From Tetracentron sinense (lineage: Eukaryota; Streptophyta; Magnoliopsida; Trochodendrales; Trochodendraceae): a stretch of 64,000 nucleotides of DNA. The notes under the pieces were generated by a model. It was not told where the DNA came from. It did not search any database and worked only from the letters and a program-made list of their open reading frames with translations. The stretch spans positions 20,218,607 to 20,282,606 of the forward strand of contig CM026568.1 of NCBI GenBank assembly GCA_015143295.1, given 5' to 3'. The position numbers were made by a program, and so were the translations under genes. Of this stretch, positions 48,441 through 59,179 are shown piece after piece. The first letter of the stretch is position 1. Each line of letters begins with the position of its first letter.

Positions 48441-49045
48441 TCAAAGAGGTTGGTAGCCCAAGTTGAAGGGTGCTAACCTCTTGCTCATAAGAAAAGATTC
48501 ATAAGTTGAATAAGGAAATGTCAAGGAGGTTGATAGTCCAAGTTGAAGAGTGGTAATCTCTTGCTCATAAGAAAATGTTCATAAGTTGAATAAGGAAATG
48601 TCAAGGAGGTTGGTAGCCCAAGTTGAAGGGTGCTAACCTCTTGCTCATTAGAAAATGTTCATAAGTTGAATAAGAAAATGTCAAGGAGGTCGGTAGCCCA
48701 AGTTGAAGGGTGCTAACCTCTTGCTCATTAGAAAATGTTCATAAGTTGAATAAGAAAATGTCAAGGAGGTCGGTAGCCCAAGTTGAAGGGTGCTAGCCTC
48801 TTGCTCATAAGAAAAGACTCATAAGTTGAATGAGGAAATGTCCAGGAGGTTGGTAGCCCCGGTTAAGGGTGCTAACCTCTGGCTCATAAGAAATGGCTCA
48901 AAAGTATTGCACTGTTAAGGAGGTTGGTAGCCCAGGGTTGTGCAGGTGCTAACCTCTGGCTCATAAGAAAAGATTCACAAGTATTGAACTGTCAAGGAGG
49001 TTGATAGCCCAGGATTGTGCGGGTGCTAACCTCTGGTTCATAAGG
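48441..49045 (+). repeat. 80-bp tandem repeat array in the LTR
   Basis: About eight units start at 48441, 48521, 48601, 48681, 48761, 48841, ~48915 and ~48992, each with 'caaggaggttggtagccca' and 'gtgctaacctcttgctcat'. The first six keep an exact 80-bp step; the last two are ~75 bp and more diverged. Each unit contains the near-inverted words GAGGTTGGTAGC and GCTAACCTC. Non-coding. Confidence 0.93.
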
Positions 49046-49691
49046 AAACTCATAAGACTCACACACATGTTTTGGTTTTTATGACAATTATGATTAGATA
49101 AATGTTTTTGTATGATGTTGTTTTGAATGATTATGAACTGTACTCTTTTCAGCACTTGCATATGATATTTTATTCGTTATTACTATTGTTAGCTAGGAGC
49201 TTGTGCTCGCTAAGTATTCCATACTCAGTCGTACATGTTATGTCGTTAGGTACACGGGTCCCTTTTGACATCTGTGATCAGGGTCCTTAGATAGAGGAGG
49301 ACTACGGCGAGGAGGAGCTACATGTAGAGACTGTAGTAGAGCCTTAGGTGGAGGCAAGAGACTTAGACCATTGGCCCCATGGGGGTGACTATTGAGCAAG
49401 AGAGAGTTATATGATGTCTTTGTATTTTGATAGGTGGGCATGTCCACCTTTACTGATATGTTTTGTATAAAACTTGGAATACTGGTCAAGTACATAGAAA
49501 ATAAAAAGTTGGTTTGCGCTTTCGCAGTATTTTAGCTTTCACATTCTGTGTTATGTCTCTATTAGATCATGTTATGCCTCTATTAGATCATGTTATGCCT
49601 TGTTCATTACATGGTAATTTTCCAGGTTAAGTATAGTCACACCTAAAGTATCCTTAAACTCGTAGGGGGTATTTTGGGGCGTGACGGAAAC

Positions 49692-50549
49692 CGATTCCCT
49701 CAAGCATGTTCTAAGTGAAACTTAGTAACAATTGACTTTTAGCCCAAGGTACAAAGGACCAATATCACGTTGATACGTTAAGAAAATTTTCAGGTATCAA
49801 GGTTTCCTTTGAACACTCTTTAACCGTGATTAAGATTTATTAACTCTTAGGTTTCAACCATGCAACTTTGATTTTTGGAAAAAAGTATTAAAAAATAACC
49901 ATATGAGGTAAAAGAAATTAACAACTATTAAAAGGAGAGTTAAAATGACTCTATGAGTGGGCCAAATGGTTTTGGTCTGGTGAGGGCCAGATCAAATCCA
50001 ATCCTATTGATTATGCATATGACAAATGCATTTAATGAAATGCTTGACCCATGGTCTGCTCAAGAGAGACATCTTTTGGCAAATAGGATAATGAGGGACA
50101 TGGATGAAATTTCAATTAAAGAGTTCAGACGACCTATCGTCTTAGAGATATGACTTTTGAGGCATCTACTGACAAATGCATTTAATGAGTTAAAGAAAGA
50201 TTGCTCTTAGGATAGGATATAGCTGGAATTTCTTTAAAAGATCTTAGATGCAATTTTATTAGATGGCCAAATTAAGGCTCTTTTTAAGGGTTAATAGATA
50301 AAAGAGTTTAACTACAAACAAGAGTTGTGGTTGAAGAGATAACTGGAGCTACTCAATATATATATATATGCCTCGAAGGGGCATCATTCGTGTTAGGATA
50401 GTTACCTCTTGACTCTCCAAATTATTATAAAATTATGTTTCTGATGTAGGCTATCGAACTAAAACATATACATCAAGTCATGTCATGTAAAGAAGCCTCG
50501 TATGCCCAATGAAATAATCCAGATAATTAATCTTTTCTTATAGCTAAAA
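49692..50549. other. Intergenic DNA, nothing identified
   Basis: Contains a weak relative of the ~140-bp unit of the Mutator-like element (about 49760-49890, 'ctttaaccgtgattaag'). The plus-strand frame 49953-50153 has no recognisable product. Confidence 0.4.
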
Positions 50550-53110
50550 ATAAGGGAAAGATAGTGGTAGCAAATGCATCCAAACGTTAAGGCCGCTCAT
50601 GCATCAAATTTATATGTGAAGGTAATGAAGATGGAAGTCTTCGACCTTGAGCTTCTCGATTATGCTTTCAGAATGTTCAATTAATGTTGATGACAAGTTT
50701 TTCAAGGTTTTTTTTTTTTTTTTTTTTGTGCACAGTCTAGTTAGTAGGGGTTAGTATCTGTTCCAGTTTCAAGATATTTCTCAAAAGAGTGATTTTGAGT
50801 GAGGATGTCATAGATTAACATGTGCTAGTTTTTTTTTTTTTTTATGGTATGATGAATTGATACAAAAATTTTGCTATTTCTATGTTTATATGATCAATCG
50901 AATTAGTAGTAGGAAATAACAATATTTTATATAGAGTTGGCTTATGAGGTTGAGATGTTAGATTCTTTACATTATTTTGTAATAACATGACTTTTCAAGT
51001 ACAATGTTGCTCATAATGATTTGCCATTTTCTTCTTCTTCAAGAAGTCCAAATAGGTTGATATAACCAAACTTGAACCCAACTCACAAATCAAAACCTCA
51101 ACTCGTACTCGTAAGAAGTTGGGCATGTTGATGGAAGCAAATCGTCTAGTGTTCTTCCCTGCGGCCATGAGTGTTTAAAGGCCAAGATCAAATCTTCTAT
51201 ACGATTTTAACAACTATTAACAACTTTACAAGAGATCATGACCTTCAAACACTTAGGCCATAGGGAAGAACCCAAGTAAGAACACAGACGATATGTTCCC
51301 ATGTTGATGGCCTAGCTAGAATTGGTTACTAGTAGATATTATTATTAATGGGTTAATTTGTAGACATTTTTTTCGATCATCCAAGCAACAAACAATTTTC
51401 TATTGTTTTCTTAGCTTTTTTTCCCCTTCTAAGCCAAATAGCAAAAAGAAAAAGATTAAGAAATAATTTTAAGAAACAGTTAGACTATAATTATTTTCAC
51501 ACAAACAAACATAGCCTTAAGGAACTTCAATTTTCTATTATTAGTTTTCCAAAAATAAAAAAGAGAATCATGTTTACAGAACATGCTTTATGCAAAAAAA
51601 AATTTAAAATTTTGTTTTAAAAATATAAAATAAAAGTACAACTAAACATGGTTAAGTTTATACTATATTATTTAATTTAAGAGAGCATAGGCATGGGAAA
51701 GGGAGCAACGGCTCCATAACTTTTGAAAATTGAATAAAATAAATTTATATTATATTATTCAATTTAAAGGACATAGCCATAGGCAATGGGGGGCAACTGC
51801 CCCTAACTTTAAGAAAATATATATTCTTTATAAATAGAAACAAAAGATGATCGATGAACTTAGCCATATAAAAAAAAATCAAGAACTAACTAACCTTCAC
51901 AACCCACTGGACCAATAATATTTCATAATCACCTAATCATTCTTCACAAACTCAATTGAGTATGGGAAAGATAGTTGTAGCAAATGCATCCAAACGTCGA
52001 GGTTGCTTATGTATCAAATTTGTATGTTAAGGTAATGAAGATAGAAGTCTTTGACCTTGAGCTTCTCAATGATGCTTCCAAATGTTCAACTAATGTTGAT
52101 AACAAGTTTTTCAAGGTTTTGGTTTTTTTGCACAGTCTAAATAGTAGGGGTTAGCTAGTATCTGTTCCAGTTTCAAGGTATTTCTCAAAATATTAATTTT
52201 GAGTGAGGATGTCATAGATTAACATGTGCTAGTTTTATTTATTTATTTTATAGTATGATGAATTGACATAAAGTTTTCTTACTTTTATGTTTATATGATC
52301 AATTGAATTTTTTTTGATTAGTTATAAAAGTGGTCGTGGTGTTAATCCAGGTCTGATCAATTGAATTAGTAGTTTGAAATAATAATATTTAATATAGAGT
52401 TGGCTTATGTGGTTGAGATGTTAGATTCTTTGCATTAATTTGTAGGACTTTGCTACTGAGACCTCATTAGGGTCGAGACCATGCTCTTAGAGCATGGTCT
52501 CGGTTATCTCGGCCCTAAGGGGGTCTCAGAAGCTTTATCCTATTTTGTAACATGACTTTTTCAAGTACAATGTTGCTCATGATTTGTCATTTTTTGAAGA
52601 CTTTTTCTTCTTCTTCAAGAAGTCCAAATAGGTTGAGTTAACCAAATTTGAACCCAACTCACAAATCAAAACCTCAACTCCTAAGAAGTCGGGCATGTTG
52701 ATGGAAGCAAATCGTCTTTGTTCTTCCCTGTGGCCATGTGTGTTTAAAGGCCAGTATCAAATCTTTTGTACGATGCTAACAACTGTAAACTGCTTTACAA
52801 GAGATCACGACCTTCAAATACTCAGGCCATAGGGAAGAACCCAGGTAAGAACACAGACGCTATGTTCCCATGTTGATGGCCTGGCTAGATTGGGTTACCA
52901 GTATACATAATTATTAATGAGTTAATTTGTAGACATTTTTTTCAATCATCCAAGCAACAAATTTTTTTATATTATTTTCTTAGCCTTTTGTTTTCTCTTC
53001 TAAGCTGAATAGCAAAAAGTAAAAGATTAAGAAATAGTTCGACTAGAATTATTGTTTTTCTCTACCTCATTTTCTACGCAAACAAACATAGCCTTAAGGA
53101 ACTTCAACAG
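50550..53110. repeat. Large direct duplication (about 1 kb units)
   Basis: Copy A (about 50550-51530) and copy B (about 51962-53110) match through long blocks: 'gtagcaaatgcatccaaacg', 'gacaagtttttcaaggttt', 'gaggatgtcatagattaaca', 'ggccatagggaagaaccca' and 'caaacatagccttaaggaac'. The spacer (51540-51900) is itself similar to 54990-55330 in the KNATM-like intron. Copy B carries an extra ~90-bp palindromic insertion (52450-52545). No protein-coding content was recognised. Confidence 0.75.
52453..52543. mobile_element. Small palindromic MITE present only in copy B
   Basis: TAGGACTTTGCTACTGAGACC at the left is mirrored (with a few changes) by the right end, and the centre is an almost perfect hairpin (GACCATGCTCT/AGAGCATGGTC). 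Copy A of the surrounding duplication lacks it, so the empty site can be read directly. A TA or short AT-rich duplication is possible but not certain. Confidence 0.65.
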
Positions 53111-53211
53111 TCTATGCTAGCCAGGTCTTCGTTAACGTGGTATTGAGAAAATGCATGGCCAAACAATACTAATTTTGCGCTTCAATACATTTAAGCTTGG
53201 AAGATGTCAGG

Positions 53212-53817
53212 CAGGGGCGGAGCTAGGCATTTTTCATTGGGAGGGGGCCAAAATACATTTGTAAACAAAATTTTGATTTGAGGGTATGGAATTTGGGGGT
53301 TCGGGGCATAGCCCCCGAGAAAAAAAAATTTGGGGTAGTTTTTTTATTTTGAGAATTTCTTTTTCCCAATAATGCCTTTAAGGTCGCCACGTGTCCTTAT
53401 TAATACCCCTTAATTGTGGTTAAGATTCACCCACCTATTCTTTGTTTTTTAAAAAAATATATCAAATTTCTTTTTGAACCCTAGTTTAAAATTCACTAAC
53501 TCCTAAGGTTAAAATTATTTAAATATTTTTTTTCTAAAAACCAAGGATAAAGAACCCTGAGATATGGTGAATTTTAACCATAGTTAAAAGGGTGTCAATA
53601 GGGACATGTGACAACCTCAAGAGCATAAGGGGACTCCATTGGGGGGCCCACTATATATATGACAAAAAAATTAGGGAGGCCCACTATATTATATAGGACA
53701 AAAAAATTGAGGGGCCAAGTATACTCATTTTTGTTTTTTTATTGAGGGGCCGCTATTCATATTAGTGCAAGTAAGGATTTACAAAAAATTTGGGGGGGGG
53801 CCATGCCCCCGCCCTTG
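53212..53817. mobile_element. hAT-type MITE, CAGGGGCGGAGC family, copy 2
   Basis: Left end CAGGGGCGGAGCTAGGC, right end (reverse complement CAAGGGCGGGGGCATGG). Flanks ATGTCAGG (53204-53211) and ATATCAGG (53818-53825) differ by one base. Nested inside is an inverted pair (about 53389-53440 and 53565-53625) of sequence related to the 140-bp unit of the Mutator-like element. Confidence 0.85.
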
Positions 53818-53825
53818 ATATCAGG

Positions 53826-54657
53826 CCTCCTTAAGCGCCCGTTGTTTAAGACTTTTTTGGTATTACAATTAGAGGAGTTCTAGCCCGAATCGCATTTACT
53901 CCGAATGTTTTCACATACGCAAGAGTAAGTCTAACCCGTGGAGAAGTTTGATATTTTAAGAGATTTAAAAAATAAAAATCAAGAAATGTTTGACATTTGT
54001 AGCCACCAAGTTGTGTCTGTGGAAGATTTGTGATTAAGGCTAACAAATTCTTTCAATTATGGTTAGGCTGCAATCCCATCTGCTCATGGATTAATGAATT
54101 ATATAGAGAGCTTAGTATTTAAAACTTGATCAAATGAATCAACTACCACCACATGGGACATACAGGCATAGGGTATATCCCTACTGTCTAAGGCGGAGAC
54201 ATAAGGGCGATAGATCAATATGAAGTGGACCCCGAACTAGTCTCATACATGTACGGCACTATCGTAACTATTGTCTTAGAGTGGTCAGATGAAAACATAC
54301 GGCCCATATGAAGGTTCGATATCGGTGAGAAATGCTCGTGAAAAGCACAATATTTCATGCTCTTGTTGAGGAATGCGCACTAAATGAGCGTGCCAGTAGT
54401 AGTCATTGTATGGCATGGCATGGCATGGCATGTACGTCAATATTAATGATGGTAAGGTAGTAGCTGTAATCAAAACGAAGGCAGAGTGGATATTATTACT
54501 ACGAACAGAAGAGTCTGAGGGGAGCCACAGATGTACAGTAGCAAATAGCGATAACAGCAGTAGTAGTAGTAATAAACTGTCTGATCTTGATCAGAAACGG
54601 GTTGTAAGAAGGTGGCTGGTCCATGGGCGGAAGCCTGTCGGGTCAATGTAGGTTTAA
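53826..54657. other. Region downstream of the KNATM-like gene
   Basis: Presumed 3' flank and 3' UTR of the KNATM-like gene (minus strand). A GGCAT pentamer tandem lies at 54411-54431. I looked on the minus strand for ELK or homeodomain coding sequence (WFINQR-type) that a spliced continuation would need, and saw none. Confidence 0.5.
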
Positions 54658-57600
54658 TTACTTACCAGAAGAGGTAGAGGTGGGTTTAGTATCGGGTGGG
54701 TGGGTACTATGGGTCCCCGTGAGCTCCTTGAGTTGAAAATGCATGGCATCAACGAAGGCTGCGGTTTGTTGCAGAGGCTCTTCCATTGCTTCTTTCAGCT
54801 CGCCTAGTGCCATGCAGTAAGCTTCCTGCTCATTTCAAAACCATATACGTACTTAGTAGTAAAATAACACAGAAGAGGAGGTGGTGGTGGTGGTGGTGGT
54901 GAGTGCTCTCCGTGGTTTTTACTTTTATTTCTAAAAACAGATGAAACAAGAATTTTCTATTACTTCCTTTTAAAAAAAATTATTATTAGTTTTTGAAAAC
55001 AAAAAAAAAGAATCATGTATTAATGTTTACCGAACATGCTTTATGCACAAAAATTTATCTTTTTGTTTTAAAAATAAAAAAATAAAAGTGCAACTAAACA
55101 GGTTAAGTATATACTCATATGATTTAATTTAAGAGAACATAGATATGGAAAAGGGGCAACCACTATTGAAATTGGGAAATAAAATAATTTTATATTTTTC
55201 AATTTAAAAAGGCATAGCCTAGGCATGGGATAGCTGCCCCTAACTTAAAAAACATATTCTTTATAAATAGTACAGGATTCCATGAACTTAGTTATAAAAA
55301 GAAAAAAAAAATCGAGAACTAACCTCCACACCCCTAGACCAATAATATTTCATAATCACCTAATTATTTTTTACAAACTCGTCAATAACTAATAATACTA
55401 TCTATCAACCATTACTTGCTCACTACATTACCAAAAAAAAAGAAAAAAAAAAGAGTAAAATCTTTACTCCACACTGCTCGGGACGATAGCTTTTATGATA
55501 ACACAAAAATAGTCATACTTTCAAAAACATTATGTCATTATCCTTTGTAGCTGGCCACAAAGACCATAACTCACCTCTGCACCCTTAATCAACTCGATTT
55601 TTAGAAAAATAATAATTAAAAAAATTTACCATAATTGTACATAAAATAGGAAAAAGAAGAAGATATGCGTATTAGACAGCCCGTACTAAGTAAAAAGGGT
55701 TCGGCAACATGCAGCTTGCATGAAAAGAACAGCTTGGGATTTTCTAAGGTGAACGCTCGAGCTGGGCGCTCGGTCATTCCCACTTAATCGGACTTGGTGA
55801 TAAAAAGGGGAGAGATATCAAGTGGAGAGAAGTCAAAATCATGAGGAGAAAATGAAATGACTTATCCCCTTTTATTACCAAGTGCATGATGAAGTGTGGA
55901 TGCCCGAGCGCCCAGTCCGGGCATCCACCAGAGCAGATCCGAAGCCGGCAAGAACAGTATGCCATGTCAGATATTAAGTTTGACATGTCAGCAATCAGTG
56001 TCAAGGTTATCCAAGCCCTAATCCTAAGACTTGGAATCTTCTTTGAAACCAAATCCTCTACGGTGTTAACCGGATTTGGCAGTAGAGGATTTGGTCTCAT
56101 CGTCTTTTGTAGAAGCTGGCGAGCTAACCACTGATAATTCTGCCGAAACACCACGAATTTTTGTGTACAGTAATTAAAGCATAATACAAACAAATTAAAT
56201 CTTTGGGTGATATACACAAAAATATGTGACACTTTAAAATGAATGCTAAGTAGCTAGTCTCTTCTCAAAGCAACTACTACGATCTCATGTCTAACCTTAA
56301 TAGGTAACAAAAGTATTTTAACCCTAAACGCAAGGAGGGGCGTATCGGCTCCCATTTTCTTGTCATGTGTCCCCCTTCTAATCTTATTTAACTGTGGTTA
56401 AGATTCATTCACCCTTAGGGTTCACCTATCTACTCTTAGGATTTAGAAAAATAAAATAAAATAAATTAATTAAAGGGTTAAAAAAACTAACCCAAGTTAA
56501 TGGGAGTCGAAGGGTAGGCTATGTGAGAGCGAAGAGGATTAGTCCCCTCCTCGGCCGACGAGGGGACTATTGCTCTTATTTGATATTTTGATTTCCCCCT
56601 TTATTCTTCATTGTCAGCTGAAGAAGAAGCTATGGCTTGATATAATAATCGAGCATGTGCAAGAGAAAGGTTCGGACAATGCTAGCTTACTTTCGTTTAA
56701 GATGTAGGCTATTTTTTCTTTTATTTTTATTTTTATTGGAGGGGGTGTTAGAAAGTACATGTCTTTCTTTCTCTTGGTGGAAGACAGAAACACATATCGT
56801 TCTCATAAAAGAAGTGAATTTATAAGAAAGTGAAGGTAACATTACCCTATTAGACGAGTACTAGTCGGGACGCAGATTTCAAATCATTTCCAAACTCGCT
56901 GTGATGCAACTATGCATCGTACCCCGTGGGCACATGTCAACAGTAAGAGTTTGAAAGTTTTGGTTTGGCCTAGCATTTCTCGATCTATTAACAACTAATT
57001 AGCTTCATTGGTGTACGTGGTGCCCTGTGGTTGAGTCACACCATAATAGTGTTGAACGTTCCACGCCCAATACAAAAGCATGTCTGCATCCAGGGGCGGA
57101 ACCAGATTCTTTTGTTAGGGTCAACAATTGGAGTTTGGGGTGCCCGAATTTTTTTTTTTGAGGGCCAAGTAAAGGGTCATTATGTCTATTTGTGTCCGTT
57201 TGGAAAAAATATAGTTTTTCTCGAAAATTTAGTGGGGGCTTAGAGCCCCCTCCCCCAACTCCGCCCCTCTCCGGGCTATTAGTAGTTCAGAAAAACAAAA
57301 TAATAATCAAAATTTCATGGGGGTTCAGTCCCCCAGTGCCCCATGTGGCTCCGCTCCTGTCTGTATCCCATCACTAAAGGGAGGAGTGTGTCGCCACCCT
57401 TAACCAAGCTTCAAATGCCAGGCATTAACCCACGGACGACCCTAAGAGAAGAAACTAACCCAAAGTTGAGATGACAAAAAAAATAAAAAGACTTGAGCAA
57501 TGCCAATCATACTCTCACATTCCCCACTCACCTTTTAAAATAATAAAATAAATAAATTTGTATCAAGGCTACATTGGGCTGACAAAAAATTTTCTTTATT

Positions 57601-58483
57601 TAATTATTAAAAATAAAAGTGAGTAGGGATTGGGAGAGTATGTTAGCATTCCTCCAAACTGTATCATTTAAAAGATCAACAACAGAGATTACAATGGAGA
57701 TTTTACCTCCCTCGGATCAAAAGGGAAGTCCGGCCAAGAAGATAAGAAGGAACTGGGAGCCTTTAGATAGAGATCCTCATTTGCTAAATTATGTGGCTAT
57801 ATATTCATTTGCTGTGGGCTGGGACCAACTCTTACGTTTTGAAAACCTCTCCAAATATTTCTTGTATATTTGAATGTTAGAGAGAGAGAGAGAGACTTAC
57901 CATGAAGTGATCAAGGTCAGAACGACTGGGCATGGAAGTATGGAGCTTAGAATTAGCTTGGTTCAGTGCAGTTATACCAACCTCTCCGGTATCACCTAAG
58001 CTCACCTGAAATAATCTCATGTTAGATAATATATCTATCTGCTCCCATCTAACCATCTATCTGCTAAATGAACTGTATAGATATTTTAAGATGAAATGCT
58101 GATGCAATGCTCTCTCTCTCTCTCTCTCTCATACATACATACATACATAAGAGGCAGGGAAAGAAGAAGAAATGAAGGAATCCAGATCATTCAATCAAGA
58201 TTATCATAGTGTTGGAGCCAATCAAATGAGTGCGAAAGTATGAAGTCCCATGTTGACACATATACGTTATAAATATTGCAATCCAAAAGAAAGAGCCGAT
58301 CAAAATGGTTAGGATCCTTCTATTGATGCAGTTTCTTGTTCTTTCCTTTTTTGGCTGAAATAACAGAGACTACATGGTCCTAATCATTGGTCTTCTGCCT
58401 TGATCACGATCCGAGATTTCTTCACAAGCTATTAGTTTGTACAGAAATCTTACATATGGAGTTACTGCTAAAACAGTTGCAAA

Positions 58484-58521
<38 letters not shown>

Positions 58522-58651
58522 CAGATGGCATGGAGAACACCTTAAAATAGATCCAACGATCCAGAGCCCATATAAAGGGTATTCTCCTCTTGAATACTTC
58601 CTCATCTTTATTGCTACAACAGTATCAAATGTGTGTGTGCGTGAGATCAAA

Positions 58652-58692
<41 letters not shown>

Positions 58693-59179
58693 GGATGATT
58701 GGAGAACACGTTCAAACAGTCCAGCAATCCAGAGCTCATATAAAATATATTCTCTTCTTTGAGTACCTCCTCATCTTTATTGAAAACAGTAACAAATGAG
58801 AGAGAGAGAGAGAGAGTAGAAAAGATGATTGGAGAACAGCTTCAAACTAGATCTTAATACAGAGCCCATATAAAGGATATTCTCCTCTTGTGTATCTGAT
58901 CCTCATCTTTATGGTTAAAAACAGTAACAAATGAGAGAGAGAGAAAAAAAAAAGTCATAATAGTAGGAAAGATGAGGAGAGACATACCTTCAAACAGTCG
59001 AGGTGGGTCTCAAGCAAGAGTCCATATAAAGGATGACAAGAGATTCTTCTCTTGAGAATCTCTTCATCTTCTCCTTCTACTGTTCCTTCTTCTTCTTCTT
59101 CTTCTAAAACCCTCACACTATTCTCACTACTGTTATCTTCCATATCTCTTACACCATACTTTGGGATCTTTCTTTCCAT
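54658..59179 (-). CDS. KNATM: KNATM-like KNOX protein without homeodomain (3 exons)
   Basis: Exons on the minus strand: 59179-58988, 58005-57901 and 54825-54658, total 154 aa. Both introns are GT-AG and in phase 0. KNOX1 starts at residue ~42 (LKRRISCHPLYGLLLETHLDCLK, then VSLGD). KNOX2 runs from ~93 (LDHFM/EAYCMALGELKEAMEE) to ~132. The acidic stretch at 26-40 precedes KNOX1. There is no ELK domain and no homeodomain: the frame ends at TAA just after KNOX2 and a Ser/Thr/Pro tail. This is the architecture of Arabidopsis KNATM (~142 aa), which pairs with BELL and other TALE partners through the MEINOX domain and modulates leaf proximal-distal patterning without binding DNA. The start Met was chosen because it opens the frame; an internal Met at 13 is the alternative. 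The stop lies within a GGTAAGTAA donor-like sequence. Confidence 0.88.
55745..55927. mobile_element. Palindromic MITE in KNATM-like intron 2
   Basis: The arms (about 55749-55808 and 55867-55927) are inverted copies sharing CTGGGCGCTCGG and ACTTGGT.ATAAAA.GGGGA, with a short centre. The right arm ends in its own small hairpin GGATGCCCG/CGGGCATCC. No target duplication was confirmed. Confidence 0.65.
56050..56098. repeat. Perfect 14-bp hairpin
   Basis: ACCAAATCCTCTAC (about 56050-56063) and its exact complement GTAGAGGATTTGGT (about 56082-56095), separated by ~19 bp, in KNATM-like intron 2. Confidence 0.7.
57091..57359. mobile_element. hAT-type MITE, CAGGGGCGGA family, copy 3
   Basis: Left end CAGGGGCGGAACCAG, right end (reverse complement CAGGAGCGGAGCCACATGG). 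Flanks TCTGCATC (57083-57090) and TCTGTATC (57360-57367) differ by one base. It lies in KNATM-like intron 2, 540 bp from exon 2. Confidence 0.87.
58113..58132. repeat. (CT)n and (CATA)n microsatellites, KNATM-like intron 1
   Basis: (CT)n at 58113-58132, followed by (CATA)n to about 58149. Confidence 0.85.
58480..58931 (-). pseudogene. Three decayed tandem copies of the KNATM-like exon 1 (3' half) inside intron 1
   Basis: Units at about 58532-58630, 58701-58798 and 58831-58931 each align, on the minus strand, to the KNOX1-coding end of exon 1 and its donor (58978-59075). They share AGATGAGGA, the CCTTTATATGG(A/G)CTC block encoding PLYGL, and the TTTGAA stretch before the donor. Readable remnants are DEEVLKKRI in unit 2 and PLYGL in unit 1. 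Stops and small deletions abolish coding. Each unit is headed by a (GT)n and/or (GA)n tract, so slippage or unequal exchange at these tracts may have made the array. The true exon 1 is the fourth member. Confidence 0.78.

Larger units (their letters stand above)
47160..49686 (+). mobile_element. Solo LTR of a second LTR retrotransposon (2.5 kb)
   Basis: Starts TGTAGCACCCC and ends GGGGCGTGACG (the expected final CA has become CG). It is flanked by a perfect 5-bp duplication GAAAC (47155-47159 and 49687-49691). Ends of the type TGT.ACACCC...GGGGCGTGACA are known from Ty3 chromoviruses of the Tekay/Del branch. A TATAAATA box lies at 47776-47783, giving plus orientation with ~620 bp of U3. U3 contains a phased array of palindromes (47464-47720), and the downstream part contains an 80-bp tandem array (48441-49045). 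There is no internal region or second LTR. Confidence 0.88.

Noticed and set aside
49692-54657. Search for ELK/homeodomain exons downstream of the KNATM-like gene
   Set aside because: No WFINQR-type or ELK-type coding sequence was seen on the minus strand, so the protein is read as ending after KNOX2.
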